From DATAEY01 sp045805565 (GTDB lineage: Bacteria > Actinomycetota > Thermoleophilia > Solirubrobacterales > Solirubrobacteraceae), in contig JBJMKZ010000023.1 in assembly GCA_045805565.1 (NCBI GenBank), positions 124,001 to 188,000 of the forward strand: a stretch of 64,000 nucleotides of DNA. Reading direction: 5' to 3'. This document shows positions 47,668 through 56,578 of this stretch, one piece after another (the first letter of the stretch is position 1; every line of letters begins with the position of its first letter). The position numbers were made by a program, and so were the translations under genes. The notes under the pieces are model-generated. The model had not been told where the DNA came from. It was given only the letters and a program-made list of their open reading frames with translations, and ran no database searches.

Positions 47668-49247
47668 CCCAGGGCCCCCGCCAGCGCTCCGACCAGCCGG
47701 CGGTTGGCGGTGCCGTCCCGGACGGTGATTCGTAGGTGGTCGGGGCCCAGCCCCGGGAAGCTGTGCGCCGGGCGCACCGCGACCCCGCGGTCGAGCAGGC
47801 GGGCGTGGACGCGCCCGCCGTCCGGGACCTGCGCCAGCAGGAAGTTGGCGGCCGACGGCCAGGTGCGGACGCCCGGCAGGCGCGCCAGGTCGCCGCGAAG
47901 CCGCTCACGCGCCCGTCCGACCCGCTGCGCGACCTCGCCCGCGGCACCGACCTGGGCGGCGCATGCGCGAACCGCCGCTAGAGCCAGGGCGTTGGCGTTC
48001 CACGCCGGCCTCAGTGCTCGCAGCGCGCTCGCGATCCGCGCCGGCGCCAGCATGTACCCCGCGCGGACGCCGGCCAGGGACCACAGCTTGGTCAGGCTGC
48101 GCACGACCACCAGCCCGGGCAGGTCGTCGCGGTCGGCCAGGCTCTCGGGCTCGCCGGGGACGAAGTCCATGAATGACTCGTCGACCACGAGGACGCGCCC
48201 CGGCGCGGCCAGGGCGGCCACCTCGCGGGCCGGATCCAACGTCCCCGTCGGGTTGTTGGGGTTACCGGTGACCACCAGGTCGGCTCCCGCGGCGACCGCG
48301 GCGGGATCCAGGCCGAAGTCCGGCCGGCGGCGAAACGCGCGCTCGACCGGCCGGCGGTGCGCCCGCAGCGCAGCCTCCGGTTCGGTGAACGAAGGGTGGA
48401 CGCATACGGCGTGGCGCGGCCGCAGCGCGGTGGCCAGCAGCCAGAACGCCTCGGAGCCGCCGTTGGTGATCACCACCTCGTCGGGGTGGCGGCCGTGACG
48501 GCTGGCCGCCGCCGCGACCGCCTGGCTCTCGTCCGGATAGGCGCCGGCGCCGTCGAGGGCGCCCCTCAACGCGTCGTCCAGCCAACCGGGGCGGTTCTCG
48601 CGTCGCACGTTGACCGCGAAGTCCTCGGCGCCGGCGGGGACCATCGAGTCGCCGTGCAGGCGCAGCTGCGCCGACTCGAGCCCTCCCGCCGGGCGCGGCA
48701 GCTCGATCGTCCTGCCCGCCACGACCAGGATCACCTCGGCGGCCGCGGCCGACAGCACCTGGGCGGCCTCGCCGGCCAGATCCAGGTAGCGGCGGGTGGC
48801 GGCGCCGCCCGCCACCGGCCCCAGCCCCGACTCCTCGGCCACCACCACGGTCAGCGCGGCACGCCCGCGCGCCGCGTCGGCGAGCTCGTGGACCCGCTGG
48901 AGCACCGCGGCGCGCACGCGTGCGCCGTCGTCGCCCAGGGGGGCGACCGGCTCGTCGGTGAGCAGCCTCGACCGCTCCATCAGGGTGGTCAGCCACCCGC
49001 CCAGGGAATCGACCACCGCCGGGTCGCCGTCGGCGGCGATCACGGCGGCGGCGGGATCGGTGGTCTCGACCGTGCGCCAGCCCTCCGGCCTGCGGGCCCG
49101 GTGGGCGGCGATACGCTCGGCCATCTCCGGGTCGCGGGCGCCCCCGGTCGCCACGTAGGTGACCCGCTCGCCGGCGTCCCCGGCCAGCCGCTCGGCCAGC
49201 TCGCTCTTCCCGGAGCGGGTTCCTCCGACGACCAGGACCAGCGGCAT
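47664..49247 (-). CDS. Fusion CobU kinase/guanylyltransferase plus CobC/CobD PLP decarboxylase, 527 aa
   Basis: Two enzymes in one chain. Residues about 1-190: CobU, with P-loop VGGTRSGKSELAERL, IAAHRARRPEGWRTVE (with the guanylyl-acceptor His) and AEESGLGPVAGG. Residues about 195-527: PLP-dependent threonine-phosphate decarboxylase/aminotransferase fold, with TNGGSEAFWLL, VVTGNPNNPTGTL, LVVDESFMDF, and RSLTKLWSLAGVRAGYML, in which the Lys binds PLP. The first makes adenosylcobinamide-GDP; the second supplies aminopropanol phosphate. ATG 49247 has an overlapping TGA (cbiX). I would not treat the join as an error because the frame is uninterrupted. Confidence 0.92.
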   Translation of the reverse strand: MPLVLVVGGTRSGKSELAERLAGDAGERVTYVATGGARDPEMAERIAAHRARRPEGWRTVETTDPAAAVIAADGDPAVVDSLGGWLTTLMERSRLLTDEPVAPLGDDGARVRAAVLQRVHELADAARGRAALTVVVAEESGLGPVAGGAATRRYLDLAGEAAQVLSAAAAEVILVVAGRTIELPRPAGGLESAQLRLHGDSMVPAGAEDFAVNVRRENRPGWLDDALRGALDGAGAYPDESQAVAAAASRHGRHPDEVVITNGGSEAFWLLATALRPRHAVCVHPSFTEPEAALRAHRRPVERAFRRRPDFGLDPAAVAAGADLVVTGNPNNPTGTLDPAREVAALAAPGRVLVVDESFMDFVPGEPESLADRDDLPGLVVVRSLTKLWSLAGVRAGYMLAPARIASALRALRPAWNANALALAAVRACAAQVGAAGEVAQRVGRARERLRGDLARLPGVRTWPSAANFLLAQVPDGGRVHARLLDRGVAVRPAHSFPGLGPDHLRITVRDGTANRRLVGALAGALG

Positions 49248-50128
49248 CAGTGGGCGTGCGCGTGGTGGTGGTGCCCGTTCTCGTCCGGGTGGTAATGGGG
49301 GGTGGCGGTCGCGCCGACCCGGTCCTCGAACCCCGGCAGCGCCACCCGGTGGACGCACACGTCGCAGTTCATGCGGATGTCGCCCTCGATCGCCTCGCGG
49401 TAGCGCTCGAGCACCAACCCGGCGATCGCCTGGTCGGGGCCGAAGTAGCCGCTCACCCGGACCTCCAGCCCGGTGCGCGCGGCGTAGTCCGCGGCCTGCG
49501 CCCGGATGCGCCGCTCCAGCACGCCCGTGAACAGGAAGTAGGGGACGACCACCACGCGTTCGGCGCCCAGCCGGCGGCAGCGCTCGAGGCCCTCGGCGAC
49601 CGACGGCGGCGCCAGGCTCACGAACGCCGCCTCGACGAGGGGGTGCGGACGTCCCTCGAAGTGCAGCCGGGCGATCTTGAACAGCTCGGAGTTGGCGTCG
49701 GGGTCCGACGAGCCGCGGCCCACCAGGAGCACCGCGGTCCGGTCGAGCTCCTGCGGCGCGACCGCGTCGGCGATCCGCCGGTCGACCAGCTCGAGCAGCT
49801 CGGGTCGGATGCCCAGCTCGCGGCCGTAGCGGAACCGCACCCCCGGGTGCGCGAGTCGTTCCCGGACCAGCGTGGCCGGGATGTCGTTCTTGGCGTGACC
49901 GGCGGCCAGCAGCATGAGCGGGATCGCCACCACGTCGGTGAAGCCGTCGGCCACCAGCTCGGCGACCGCCTCTGACACCGGCGGCGCGGACAGCTCGATG
50001 AAGCCCGCGGCCACCCGCAGCTCGGGGGCCAGCGCCACCACCCGCTCGGCCAGCGAGTGGAATTCGGCGGCGCCGTCCGCCGCACGCGTGCCGTGTCCCA
50101 CGATCAGCAGGCCGGGGCTATCGGTCAT
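49247..50128 (-). CDS. cbiX: Sirohydrochlorin cobaltochelatase CbiX with His-rich tail, 293 aa
   Basis: Inserts cobalt into sirohydrochlorin, the early-cobalt step. Two tandem chelatase halves: GLLIVGHGTRAADGAAEF with AIPLMLLAAGHAKNDIP (first), and VLLVGRGSSDPDANSELF with VVVVPYFLFTGVLERRI (second). The C-terminus after about residue 278 reads HYHPDENGHHHHAHAH, a histidine-rich metal-binding tail. MNCDVCVHRVALPGFE before it is also typical of this long form. It overlaps cobH by 11 nt and the CobU fusion by 1 nt. Confidence 0.94.
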   Translation of the reverse strand: MTDSPGLLIVGHGTRAADGAAEFHSLAERVVALAPELRVAAGFIELSAPPVSEAVAELVADGFTDVVAIPLMLLAAGHAKNDIPATLVRERLAHPGVRFRYGRELGIRPELLELVDRRIADAVAPQELDRTAVLLVGRGSSDPDANSELFKIARLHFEGRPHPLVEAAFVSLAPPSVAEGLERCRRLGAERVVVVPYFLFTGVLERRIRAQAADYAARTGLEVRVSGYFGPDQAIAGLVLERYREAIEGDIRMNCDVCVHRVALPGFEDRVGATATPHYHPDENGHHHHAHAH

Positions 50129-50720
50129 GGATCTCCTCGCTTTCCTGGTAGAGCAGGGCGTTCAGCGCGGCGGCGGCCACCGCCGAGCCGCCCTTGGCGC
50201 CGCGATTGGTGAGGCAGGGCAGGCCGCTGGCCGCGAGCGACGCCTTGGACTCGGCCGCCCCGGCGAAGCCGACGGGCAGCCCGACCACCAGCGCCGGGTC
50301 GGGCGAGACCCGCAGGAGCTCCAGCAGCGCGGTCGGCGCGTTGCCCACCACCCAGACCGCTCCCGGCCCCACCTCGCGGGCGGCGAGGCGGAAGCCGGCC
50401 GCCGAGCGGGTGATCCCCTCGACCGCGGAGCGGATGCGGGCGCGGGGGTCGCCGATCAGGCAGCGGGCGGTCCGGCTGGTCACCCCGGAGGCGACCATCC
50501 GGGCGTCGGCCACCAGCGGCGCCCCGGCGGCGAGGGCGTCGCGGCCGCCCTCGAGCGCCGCCTCGTCGAGGATCAGCGTCTCGGCGTAGTCGAGGTCGGC
50601 GCTGGCGTGGATGATCCGCTCGGTGACCGCGCGCGACAGCGGCGCCAGGTGCGAGAGGTCGATCAGGGAGCGCAGGATGCGATAGCTCTCGCGCTCGATC
50701 GGGTGGGCCCCGGTCCTCAT
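50118..50720 (-). CDS. cobH: Precorrin-8X methylmutase CobH/CbiC, 200 aa
   Basis: Moves a methyl group from C-11 to C-12 to make hydrogenobyrinate. Family features: HPIERESYRILRSLIDLSHL at the N-terminus (with the catalytic His), RIIHASADLDYAETL, and LPVGFAGAAESKASL plus LPCLTNRGAKGGSAVAAAAL near the C-terminus. Length is typical. ATG 50720 overlaps the ferredoxin stop by 4 nt. Confidence 0.95.
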   Translation of the reverse strand: MRTGAHPIERESYRILRSLIDLSHLAPLSRAVTERIIHASADLDYAETLILDEAALEGGRDALAAGAPLVADARMVASGVTSRTARCLIGDPRARIRSAVEGITRSAAGFRLAAREVGPGAVWVVGNAPTALLELLRVSPDPALVVGLPVGFAGAAESKASLAASGLPCLTNRGAKGGSAVAAAALNALLYQESEEIHDR

Positions 50721-50923
50721 GCGCTCACCTCGGCGACCGCGACGGCCACGAACGCGTCCGCCGGGCAGACCTCGGCGCACTCGCCGCATCCGGTGCAGCG
50801 GTCGGTCAGCGTGAGCAGGGGCGACTCGCCACCCGGCGGTGCCGGGCGCAGCGCGCGCTCGGGGCAGGTGCGCAGGCAGGCGCCGCAGCCGGCGCAGGCC
50901 GCGGTGGCGAAGAACAGCGTCAC
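50717..50923 (-). CDS. Two-cluster 4Fe-4S ferredoxin, 68 aa
   Basis: Small ferredoxin with two C-x2-C-x2-C-x3-C sets: ACAGCGACLRTCPERAL and RCTGCGECAEVCPADAF, each holding one 4Fe-4S cluster. In cobalamin operons such ferredoxins accompany ring-contraction or reduction steps, but its partner here is not known. GTG 50923 overlaps the CbiG-CobJ stop and its own stop overlaps cobH, so it is translated with both. Confidence 0.92.
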   Translation of the reverse strand: MTLFFATAACAGCGACLRTCPERALRPAPPGGESPLLTLTDRCTGCGECAEVCPADAFVAVAVAEVSA

Positions 50924-52638
50924 GGCGTCGCCTCGACCGGCGCGTGGTATCCGCGGGGCGTGACCATCCGGCCGTCGACCAGGCGGGTCTGGGAGCTGCC
51001 GACGATCACCGTGGTGGTCATCGACACCTCCCCGGGGTCGAGGTCGTCGAGGGTGGTGAGGGTCACGCGCTGGTCGGGGCGGTGCGCGTCGCTGACCACC
51101 GCCACCGGGGTGGTCCCCGGCCGGCGCTCGCGCAGGACGTCGCGAGCCTCCTCGAGCTGCCAGTCGCGCTCGTGGCTGCGCGGGTTGTAGAAGCTGATCA
51201 CGAAGTCGCTCTGCGCCGCAGCCTCGACGCGCTCGCGGATCGTTTCCCATGGGGTCAGCAGGTCGGACAGCGAGATCGCGCAATGGTCGTGCCCCAGCGG
51301 CGACCCGGCCAGCGCGGCGGCGGCCTGCGCGGCCGTGATCCCCGGCACCACCTCGACGTCCACCCGCTCGATGGCGGGCTGTTCGAGCGCGGGCGACGCC
51401 ATCGCGTACACGCCCGGGTCGCCGCTGGACACCAGCGCCACCGAGCCGCCGGCGGCCGCCTCCGCCACCGCGCGGCGGCAGCGCTCGACCTCGTCCCCCA
51501 GCCGGTAGGGCTCGACGTCGGTGCCCGGCCGCAGGAGATGGCGGATCGAGTCGACGTAGCGCCTCAGGCCCACCACGAGCTGCGCCCGGGCCAGCGCCCG
51601 GCGGGCGAGCCCGGGCAGCAGGGCGTCGTCGCCCGGCCCCAGTCCGACCACCGCCAGGCGCCCGCGAACCGCCCGGCGGGCGACCGCCACCGTCGCCATC
51701 GCGGAGCGGCGCTTGGCCACCACCAGCTTCGCGCCGGCCCCGGCCTCGCGCAGCGCGGCGGCCTCGGCGACGCTGGGCGTGCCGATCGCGCGGCGGACCA
51801 CCTCGGACGGGTTGGGGACCACGGTCGCGGCCAGGGCGGGGGCCGGGTGAAGGCGCAGCGGCCGCCCGAGTGCCCTGGCGGCGGCGAGCAGCCCGGGCTC
51901 GCCGGCCTTGGCGTCGACCGACGCCAGCGCGTTCACGCTGGCCGGCGACAGCCCGGCGTCGGCCAGGGCAGCCCCGACGAGATCGACGATCTCGTCGGCG
52001 CTGGCGCCGCGGCTGGCGCCCACCCCGACCGTCAGCGACGGGGGCCGGTAGATCGCGGCGGGGTGGGGCGGGTCGACAACCCGGTCGTCGATGACGATCG
52101 CCGGGCCGCTGCGCGCGGCGCCGTCGGCGACCACGTTGGGAGGGAGCGGGCCGAGCGGTCGCCGCCGATCGCTCACCAGCGCCACCCGCTCACCGCCGAT
52201 CAGGGCCGCCCCGACGGCGGCCAGGTCGCTGCCCGCGTCGATGGCGAAGCCGTTCTCCTCGGCCAGCGCGTCGAGCGCCGGCAGGCCGGTCGCGTCGCTG
52301 GCGGTCGTGATCACCGGCGCCGCGCCCAGCGCCCCGGCCACCCGCTCTGCGAGCCGGTTGGCTCCGCCGGCATGCCCGCCGACGAGGGCCACGGCAAAGC
52401 GGGCCGCGTCGTCCACGCAGACCACGCCCGGGTCGGTGCGCTTGCCCGCCAGGAGGGGGGCTAGCAGGCGCACGGCGATGCCGGTGGCGAGGAAGAGCAC
52501 CATGCCCGAGGCTCGGCGGAACGCCTCGGGCAGCGCTTCGCTGGGCCTGCCGGCGAGAAGCTCGGCATCGGGCAGGGCGGCGGCCAGGTGACGTGCGTGG
52601 GCTCGGCCGGCGGGGGTGGCGGCGATGAGCGCGATCAC
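50920..52638 (-). CDS. Fusion CbiG plus CobJ/CbiH, 572 aa
   Basis: Residues about 1-325: CbiG, cobalt-precorrin-5A hydrolase, with SGMVLFLATGIAVRLLAPLL, VALVGGHAGGANRLAERV, and the C-terminal LTVGVGASRGASADEI and VDAKAGEPGLLAAA. Residues about 327-572: precorrin-3B C17-methyltransferase, with LAVVGLGPGDDALLPGLA (SAM site), VSSGDPGVYAMA, VEVVPGITAAQAAAAL and FVISFYNPRSHERDW. The two act in ring contraction, methylating C-17 and opening the acetate lactone. GTG 52638 overlaps cobL. CbiG belongs to the anaerobic route. Confidence 0.95.
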   Translation of the reverse strand: MIALIAATPAGRAHARHLAAALPDAELLAGRPSEALPEAFRRASGMVLFLATGIAVRLLAPLLAGKRTDPGVVCVDDAARFAVALVGGHAGGANRLAERVAGALGAAPVITTASDATGLPALDALAEENGFAIDAGSDLAAVGAALIGGERVALVSDRRRPLGPLPPNVVADGAARSGPAIVIDDRVVDPPHPAAIYRPPSLTVGVGASRGASADEIVDLVGAALADAGLSPASVNALASVDAKAGEPGLLAAARALGRPLRLHPAPALAATVVPNPSEVVRRAIGTPSVAEAAALREAGAGAKLVVAKRRSAMATVAVARRAVRGRLAVVGLGPGDDALLPGLARRALARAQLVVGLRRYVDSIRHLLRPGTDVEPYRLGDEVERCRRAVAEAAAGGSVALVSSGDPGVYAMASPALEQPAIERVDVEVVPGITAAQAAAALAGSPLGHDHCAISLSDLLTPWETIRERVEAAAQSDFVISFYNPRSHERDWQLEEARDVLRERRPGTTPVAVVSDAHRPDQRVTLTTLDDLDPGEVSMTTTVIVGSSQTRLVDGRMVTPRGYHAPVEATP

Positions 52639-53897
52639 CCGCGATCTCCCCAGGCGACGAACACCGGATTGGCGGCCTCCAGGCGGTGCCCGGCGCCCAG
52701 CGGGCGCAGGCGGGAGGCCTGGAGCATCACGGCCTCGACCTCGAGGCCGCCGGCCCGCAGGCGCTCGGTCGCCATCGCCACCCGCTCGACGGTGGCCAGC
52801 GCCACGACCACCGCGCGCCGGGCGCGCGCGGCGGCGCCCTCGAGGACCGCGGCCAACTGGCGCCCGCCGCCGCCCACGAACACCGCGTCCGGGTCGGGCA
52901 GGGGCTCCAGCGTCGCTGGAGCCTCGCCCTCGACCACCTGCACGTCCACGCCGTGAGCCGCGGCGTTGGCGCGGATCCGGTCGCAGGCGGCGGGATCGCG
53001 GTCCACGGCGATCGCTGCCGCCCCGAGTCGCGCGCACTCGACGGCGACCGAGCCGCTCCCGGCGCCGACGTCCCACACCAGGTCCCCCGCTCCGGGGCCG
53101 AGTCGGGCGAGCGCCAGCGCGCGGACCTCGGCCTTGGTGATCATCCCGTCCCGGTGCTCGAAGCGCTCCTCCGGAAGCGCCCAGCCGGCCGGCGTGCGCG
53201 GCGGCCAGCCCGGCTGCTTGGGCCCGACCGCCCGGGCCGGATCGATGACCAGAGCCACGTTGGGATCGGCGAACCGCATGCGGGCGATCTGCGCCGGAAC
53301 GCCTCGCGTCACGCGCTCCGCCGGCTCGCCCAGGCGCTCGGCGACCAGCATGCGCCGGAAGGGGCCTCCACACAGCGCCCGGGCCAGGTCGGCAGGCGTG
53401 AAGCCCGGCTCGGTGAGCACCGCCACCTTGGGATGGGCGCGGGCGGCGGCCACCGCGGCGCGCGGCATCCGTCCATGGGCGCTGACCACCAGGGCGTCGT
53501 CCCACGGCAGGCCGGCGCGGGCGAAGGCCAGCGCCACCGACGAGGGGGCGGGCAGGACCTCCAGGCGCTCGCCACCGAAGCGACGCGCCAGGCGCCGCAC
53601 GATGCCGAAGAACCCGGGATCGCCGGACGCGAGCACCGCCACCGGGCCGCGGGCATGCGCCATCTCGGCCAGCGCCGGCTCCAGATCGCCGGCCAGGCGA
53701 ACCCGGGGCACGCCGGGCGGCGCGTGGGCGGCGAGCTGCCGCTCGCCGCCGGCCACCAGGGCCGCGGTGGCCAGGCGCTGCGCGCCGCCGGGCGCCAGCG
53801 CACCGCCGGCGACGCCGATCACCGCGATGGTGGCCGCCGGCGCGCTCTCCTCGGCGCGGGTTCGCCGCCGGCGGGCGGCCAGCGCTCGGGCGGTCAC
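52635..53897 (-). CDS. cobL: Precorrin-6Y C5,15-methyltransferase CobL (CbiE-CbiT), 420 aa
   Basis: Bifunctional enzyme methylating C-5 and C-15 with decarboxylation. The CbiE-type half (about residues 20-205) has VAVLASGDPGFFGIVRRL and VLPAPSSVALAFARAGLPWD; the CbiT-type half (about 235-420) has DGMITKAEVRALALARLGPG and LVWDVGAGSGSVAVECARLG (SAM). The N-terminal 20 residues are Arg-rich and not conserved. GTG 53897 overlaps the cbiD stop. Confidence 0.95.
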   Translation of the reverse strand: MTARALAARRRRTRAEESAPAATIAVIGVAGGALAPGGAQRLATAALVAGGERQLAAHAPPGVPRVRLAGDLEPALAEMAHARGPVAVLASGDPGFFGIVRRLARRFGGERLEVLPAPSSVALAFARAGLPWDDALVVSAHGRMPRAAVAAARAHPKVAVLTEPGFTPADLARALCGGPFRRMLVAERLGEPAERVTRGVPAQIARMRFADPNVALVIDPARAVGPKQPGWPPRTPAGWALPEERFEHRDGMITKAEVRALALARLGPGAGDLVWDVGAGSGSVAVECARLGAAAIAVDRDPAACDRIRANAAAHGVDVQVVEGEAPATLEPLPDPDAVFVGGGGRQLAAVLEGAAARARRAVVVALATVERVAMATERLRAGGLEVEAVMLQASRLRPLGAGHRLEAANPVFVAWGDRG

Positions 53898-55054
53898 CCG
53901 GTCACCTCGCCGGCCAGCAGCTGCCGGGCGGCCGGGCTCGCCCCGGTGACCGAAAGGTCCTCGAAGTCCACCATCACCGCGTGCACGTCCAGGCGCCCGT
54001 CGACGAAGCGCGAGAGGTTGGTGGCGGCGCGCGCGCACAGCAGGTCCCCGGCGGCGTCGAGGCCGGCCTCGCGCCACAGCTCGTAGGCGTGACGGGCGGT
54101 GTTGGCCGCCGCGACCGCCGCCGACAACGCCGGGTCCCCGCCCGCGGTCGCGGTGAGCTCGGCCAGCATCCCCGGGTCCACCTTCGACCGGGTCCAGTGC
54201 GTCATCATGATCCCGGCCGCGAGCTTGGAGAGCTTGCCGGCCATCCCCACGAAGAAGCAGCGCTCGAGCCCCAGCGCCGCCCCGCGCCGCAGCGCGTAGC
54301 CGGTGAAATCGCCGACCTCGATGAAGCAGACGTCGTCGAGGCCGGGCAGGAGCGCCATCGCGGCGCGCTCGGTGCGCCCGCCGGTGGTGAGCACGAACTC
54401 ACCCATGCCCTGGGCGTGCATCACGTCGATCGCCTGGCCGACGCTGGCCCTCCACGCCGCGGTGGAGAACGGCCGCACGATCCCCGTGGTCCCCAGGATC
54501 GAGATCCCGCCCACGATCCCCAGGCGGGGGTTGGTGGTGCGCCGCGCCATCCTCTCGCCCCCCGGGACGCTGATCGCGACCCGGGCCCCCCGGCGCTCGA
54601 GGTCGAGCGCCTCGCCGACGGCGGCGACGATCTGGCGGCGCGGCCCCGGGTTGATGGCGGGGGCGCCGATCTCCAGTCCGAGGCCCGGGCGGGTGACCAC
54701 TCCGACGCCATCGCCGCTGGCCAGCTCGATCCCGGGCTCGGCGCGGCGGCGGACCGCGGCCGTCAGGTGGGCGCCGTGGGTGACGTCGGGGTCGTCGCCG
54801 GCGTCCTTGACCACCACGGCGGTCGCCTCCGCACCCCGCAGCTCGCAGCGCTCCACCTCGAATTCGTGGCGGGCGCCGGGACGCAGCAGCGGGACCTCGA
54901 TCCGGGCCGGCGGGGTGCCGGTCGCCAGCGCGACGGATGCCGCCTTGGCGGCGGCCGCGGCGCAGGTGCCCGTCGTCCACCCGCGGCGCAGGGTGGTCGC
55001 CGCCCGCCGGGCGCTGGCCGGAAGATTGGGCTCGAGCAGCTCAGGCCGGACCAC
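53894..55054 (-). CDS. cbiD: Cobalt-precorrin-5B C1-methyltransferase CbiD, 386 aa
   Basis: C-1 methyltransferase of the anaerobic pathway. Typical sequence elements are RRGWTTGTCAAAAAKAASVAL at about residues 23-41 and VVVKDAGDDPDVTHGAHLTA; later STAAWRASVGQAIDVMHAQG and CFFVGMAGKLSKLAAGIMMTH. The start is GTG 55054, overlapping the cobM end by 14 nt. The presence of CbiD rather than CobF is a strong anaerobic-route marker. Confidence 0.95.
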   Translation of the reverse strand: MVRPELLEPNLPASARRAATTLRRGWTTGTCAAAAAKAASVALATGTPPARIEVPLLRPGARHEFEVERCELRGAEATAVVVKDAGDDPDVTHGAHLTAAVRRRAEPGIELASGDGVGVVTRPGLGLEIGAPAINPGPRRQIVAAVGEALDLERRGARVAISVPGGERMARRTTNPRLGIVGGISILGTTGIVRPFSTAAWRASVGQAIDVMHAQGMGEFVLTTGGRTERAAMALLPGLDDVCFIEVGDFTGYALRRGAALGLERCFFVGMAGKLSKLAAGIMMTHWTRSKVDPGMLAELTATAGGDPALSAAVAAANTARHAYELWREAGLDAAGDLLCARAATNLSRFVDGRLDVHAVMVDFEDLSVTGASPAARQLLAGEVTG

Positions 55055-55853
55055 TCGCCGCCTCCTCGGTCCTGCGATAGCGCTTGCCGGCGCCGAGCCT
55101 CCGGAAGCGGTGCCCGTAGCCGGGGTGGTAGAGGTGCGACCTGGTCTGCGCGTCGTCGAGCCCGGGCCCCACCAGGATCAGGGCCTGGCGATTGATCCTC
55201 GCGGCGCGCACCCGGTCGCCGAGCTGGTCGAGGCGGCAGCGCAGCACCGCCTCGTCGGGCCAGCTGGCGCGGTAGACGACCGCGCACGCGGTGTCGGGCG
55301 GGTAACCGCCCTCGAGCAGCTCGCGCTGTAGGTCGTGCGGCCGCGCGGCGGACAGGAACAGTGCCATCGTGGTCCGATGCCGGGCGAGTGCCGGCACCTG
55401 CTCACCCGCCGGCATCGGGGTGCGCCCGCCGCGGCGGGTGAGGATCAGCGACTGAGAGCGCTCGGGCACGGTGAGCTCGCGTCCCAGCGTGGCCGCGGCG
55501 GCGGCCAGCGAGCTGACGCCCGGCACGATCTCGTAGGACAGCCCCCGCGCCAGGCAGAAGCGGATCTGCTCCTGGATGGCCCCGTAGATCGCCGGATCGC
55601 CCGAGTGCACGCGCGCCACCACCAGGTCGTCGGCGATCGCCCGCTCGTATACGGCCAGCACGTCCTCGAGGGTCCGGTCGGTCGACTCGATCAGCTCGGC
55701 ACCGGCCCGGGCGTGCTGGAGCACCTCCTCCATCACCAGGCTGCGCGCCCAAACCACGACGTCGGCGGCGGCGATCGCCCGCGCGCCCCGAAAGGTGATC
55801 AGGTCGGCGGCACCGGGGCCGGCGCCCACGAACCACACCTTGGCGCGGCTCAT
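55041..55853 (-). CDS. cobM: Precorrin-4 C11-methyltransferase CobM/CbiF, 270 aa
   Basis: Methylates C-11. SAM-dependent tetrapyrrole methylase fold: KVWFVGAGPGAADLITFRGA (residues about 5-24), VVARVHSGDPAIYGAIQEQI, YEIVPGVSSLAAAAATLGRE, and ACAVVYRASWPDEAVLR. The tail (GYGHRFRRLGAGKRYRR) is basic and variable. ATG 55853 overlaps the cobI stop by 4 nt. Confidence 0.95.
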   Translation of the reverse strand: MSRAKVWFVGAGPGAADLITFRGARAIAAADVVVWARSLVMEEVLQHARAGAELIESTDRTLEDVLAVYERAIADDLVVARVHSGDPAIYGAIQEQIRFCLARGLSYEIVPGVSSLAAAAATLGRELTVPERSQSLILTRRGGRTPMPAGEQVPALARHRTTMALFLSAARPHDLQRELLEGGYPPDTACAVVYRASWPDEAVLRCRLDQLGDRVRAARINRQALILVGPGLDDAQTRSHLYHPGYGHRFRRLGAGKRYRRTEEAASGPA

Positions 55854-56578
55854 CGCGTGCCTCCGGGCACCCGCTCGGCGCGGGGAGCGGGGACGATCAC
55901 GGTCGAGAGATACGGCCCCCGGCGCCCGTCCATCTCGGCGGCGGAGCACACCGTCTCTCCCGCCAGCCCGAGGTGGGCGCCGTACACCGCCTCCCCGAGC
56001 TGTCCGGCGTCCCGCGCCGCCTCCAGCACCGCGGGCAGCCGGCGGCCGCCCTTGTAGCAGACGACCGTGTCGAAGACCTCGAGCGCTCGTCGCAGACCGT
56101 CCTCGCCGGCGGTCAGCGGGAACAGGGCCAGGCTCTCGTCGCCCTCGGCCAGCACGGTCCCCGAGCGCGAGGCCAGCTCCTGCATCGCGGTGATGCCCGG
56201 CACCGTCTCCACCGAGACCCCGGCGACCAGCTCCCGGACGGTGTGCGCGAGGTAAGTGAAGGTCGAGTACAGGTTGGGATCGCCGATGGTGGCGAAGGCC
56301 GCGGTCCGCGCGGCGCCAACCTGGGCCGCAATCGCCTCGCCGGCGCGGTCCCAGCTCTCTCGCCGCGCCGCGGGGTCGGTGGTCATCGCGAACCGCAGCC
56401 GCACCGGCTGGCGGTCGGGCAGGTGGTGGGCGACGATCGCCTCGGCGCGCCCGGTCTCGCCGGTGTCGCCCACCGGCACGAACACCGCGTCGGCCGTCTC
56501 GAGGGCCCGCAGCCCCTTCAGGGTCAGCAGCTGAGGGTCCCCCGGTCCCACGCCGACGCCGATCAGCCGTCCGCTCAT
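55850..56578 (-). CDS. cobI: Precorrin-2 C20-methyltransferase CobI/CbiL, 242 aa
   Basis: Methylates C-20 of precorrin-2 or cobalt-precorrin-2. Features: LIGVGVGPGDPQLLTLKGLR (N-terminal SAM loop), FATIGDPNLYSTFTYL, VETVPGITAMQELASRSG and TVVCYKGGRRLPAVLEAARD. CobI versus CbiL cannot be distinguished with certainty. ATG 56578 overlaps the cobB stop by 4 nt. Confidence 0.94.
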   Translation of the reverse strand: MSGRLIGVGVGPGDPQLLTLKGLRALETADAVFVPVGDTGETGRAEAIVAHHLPDRQPVRLRFAMTTDPAARRESWDRAGEAIAAQVGAARTAAFATIGDPNLYSTFTYLAHTVRELVAGVSVETVPGITAMQELASRSGTVLAEGDESLALFPLTAGEDGLRRALEVFDTVVCYKGGRRLPAVLEAARDAGQLGEAVYGAHLGLAGETVCSAAEMDGRRGPYLSTVIVPAPRAERVPGGTR

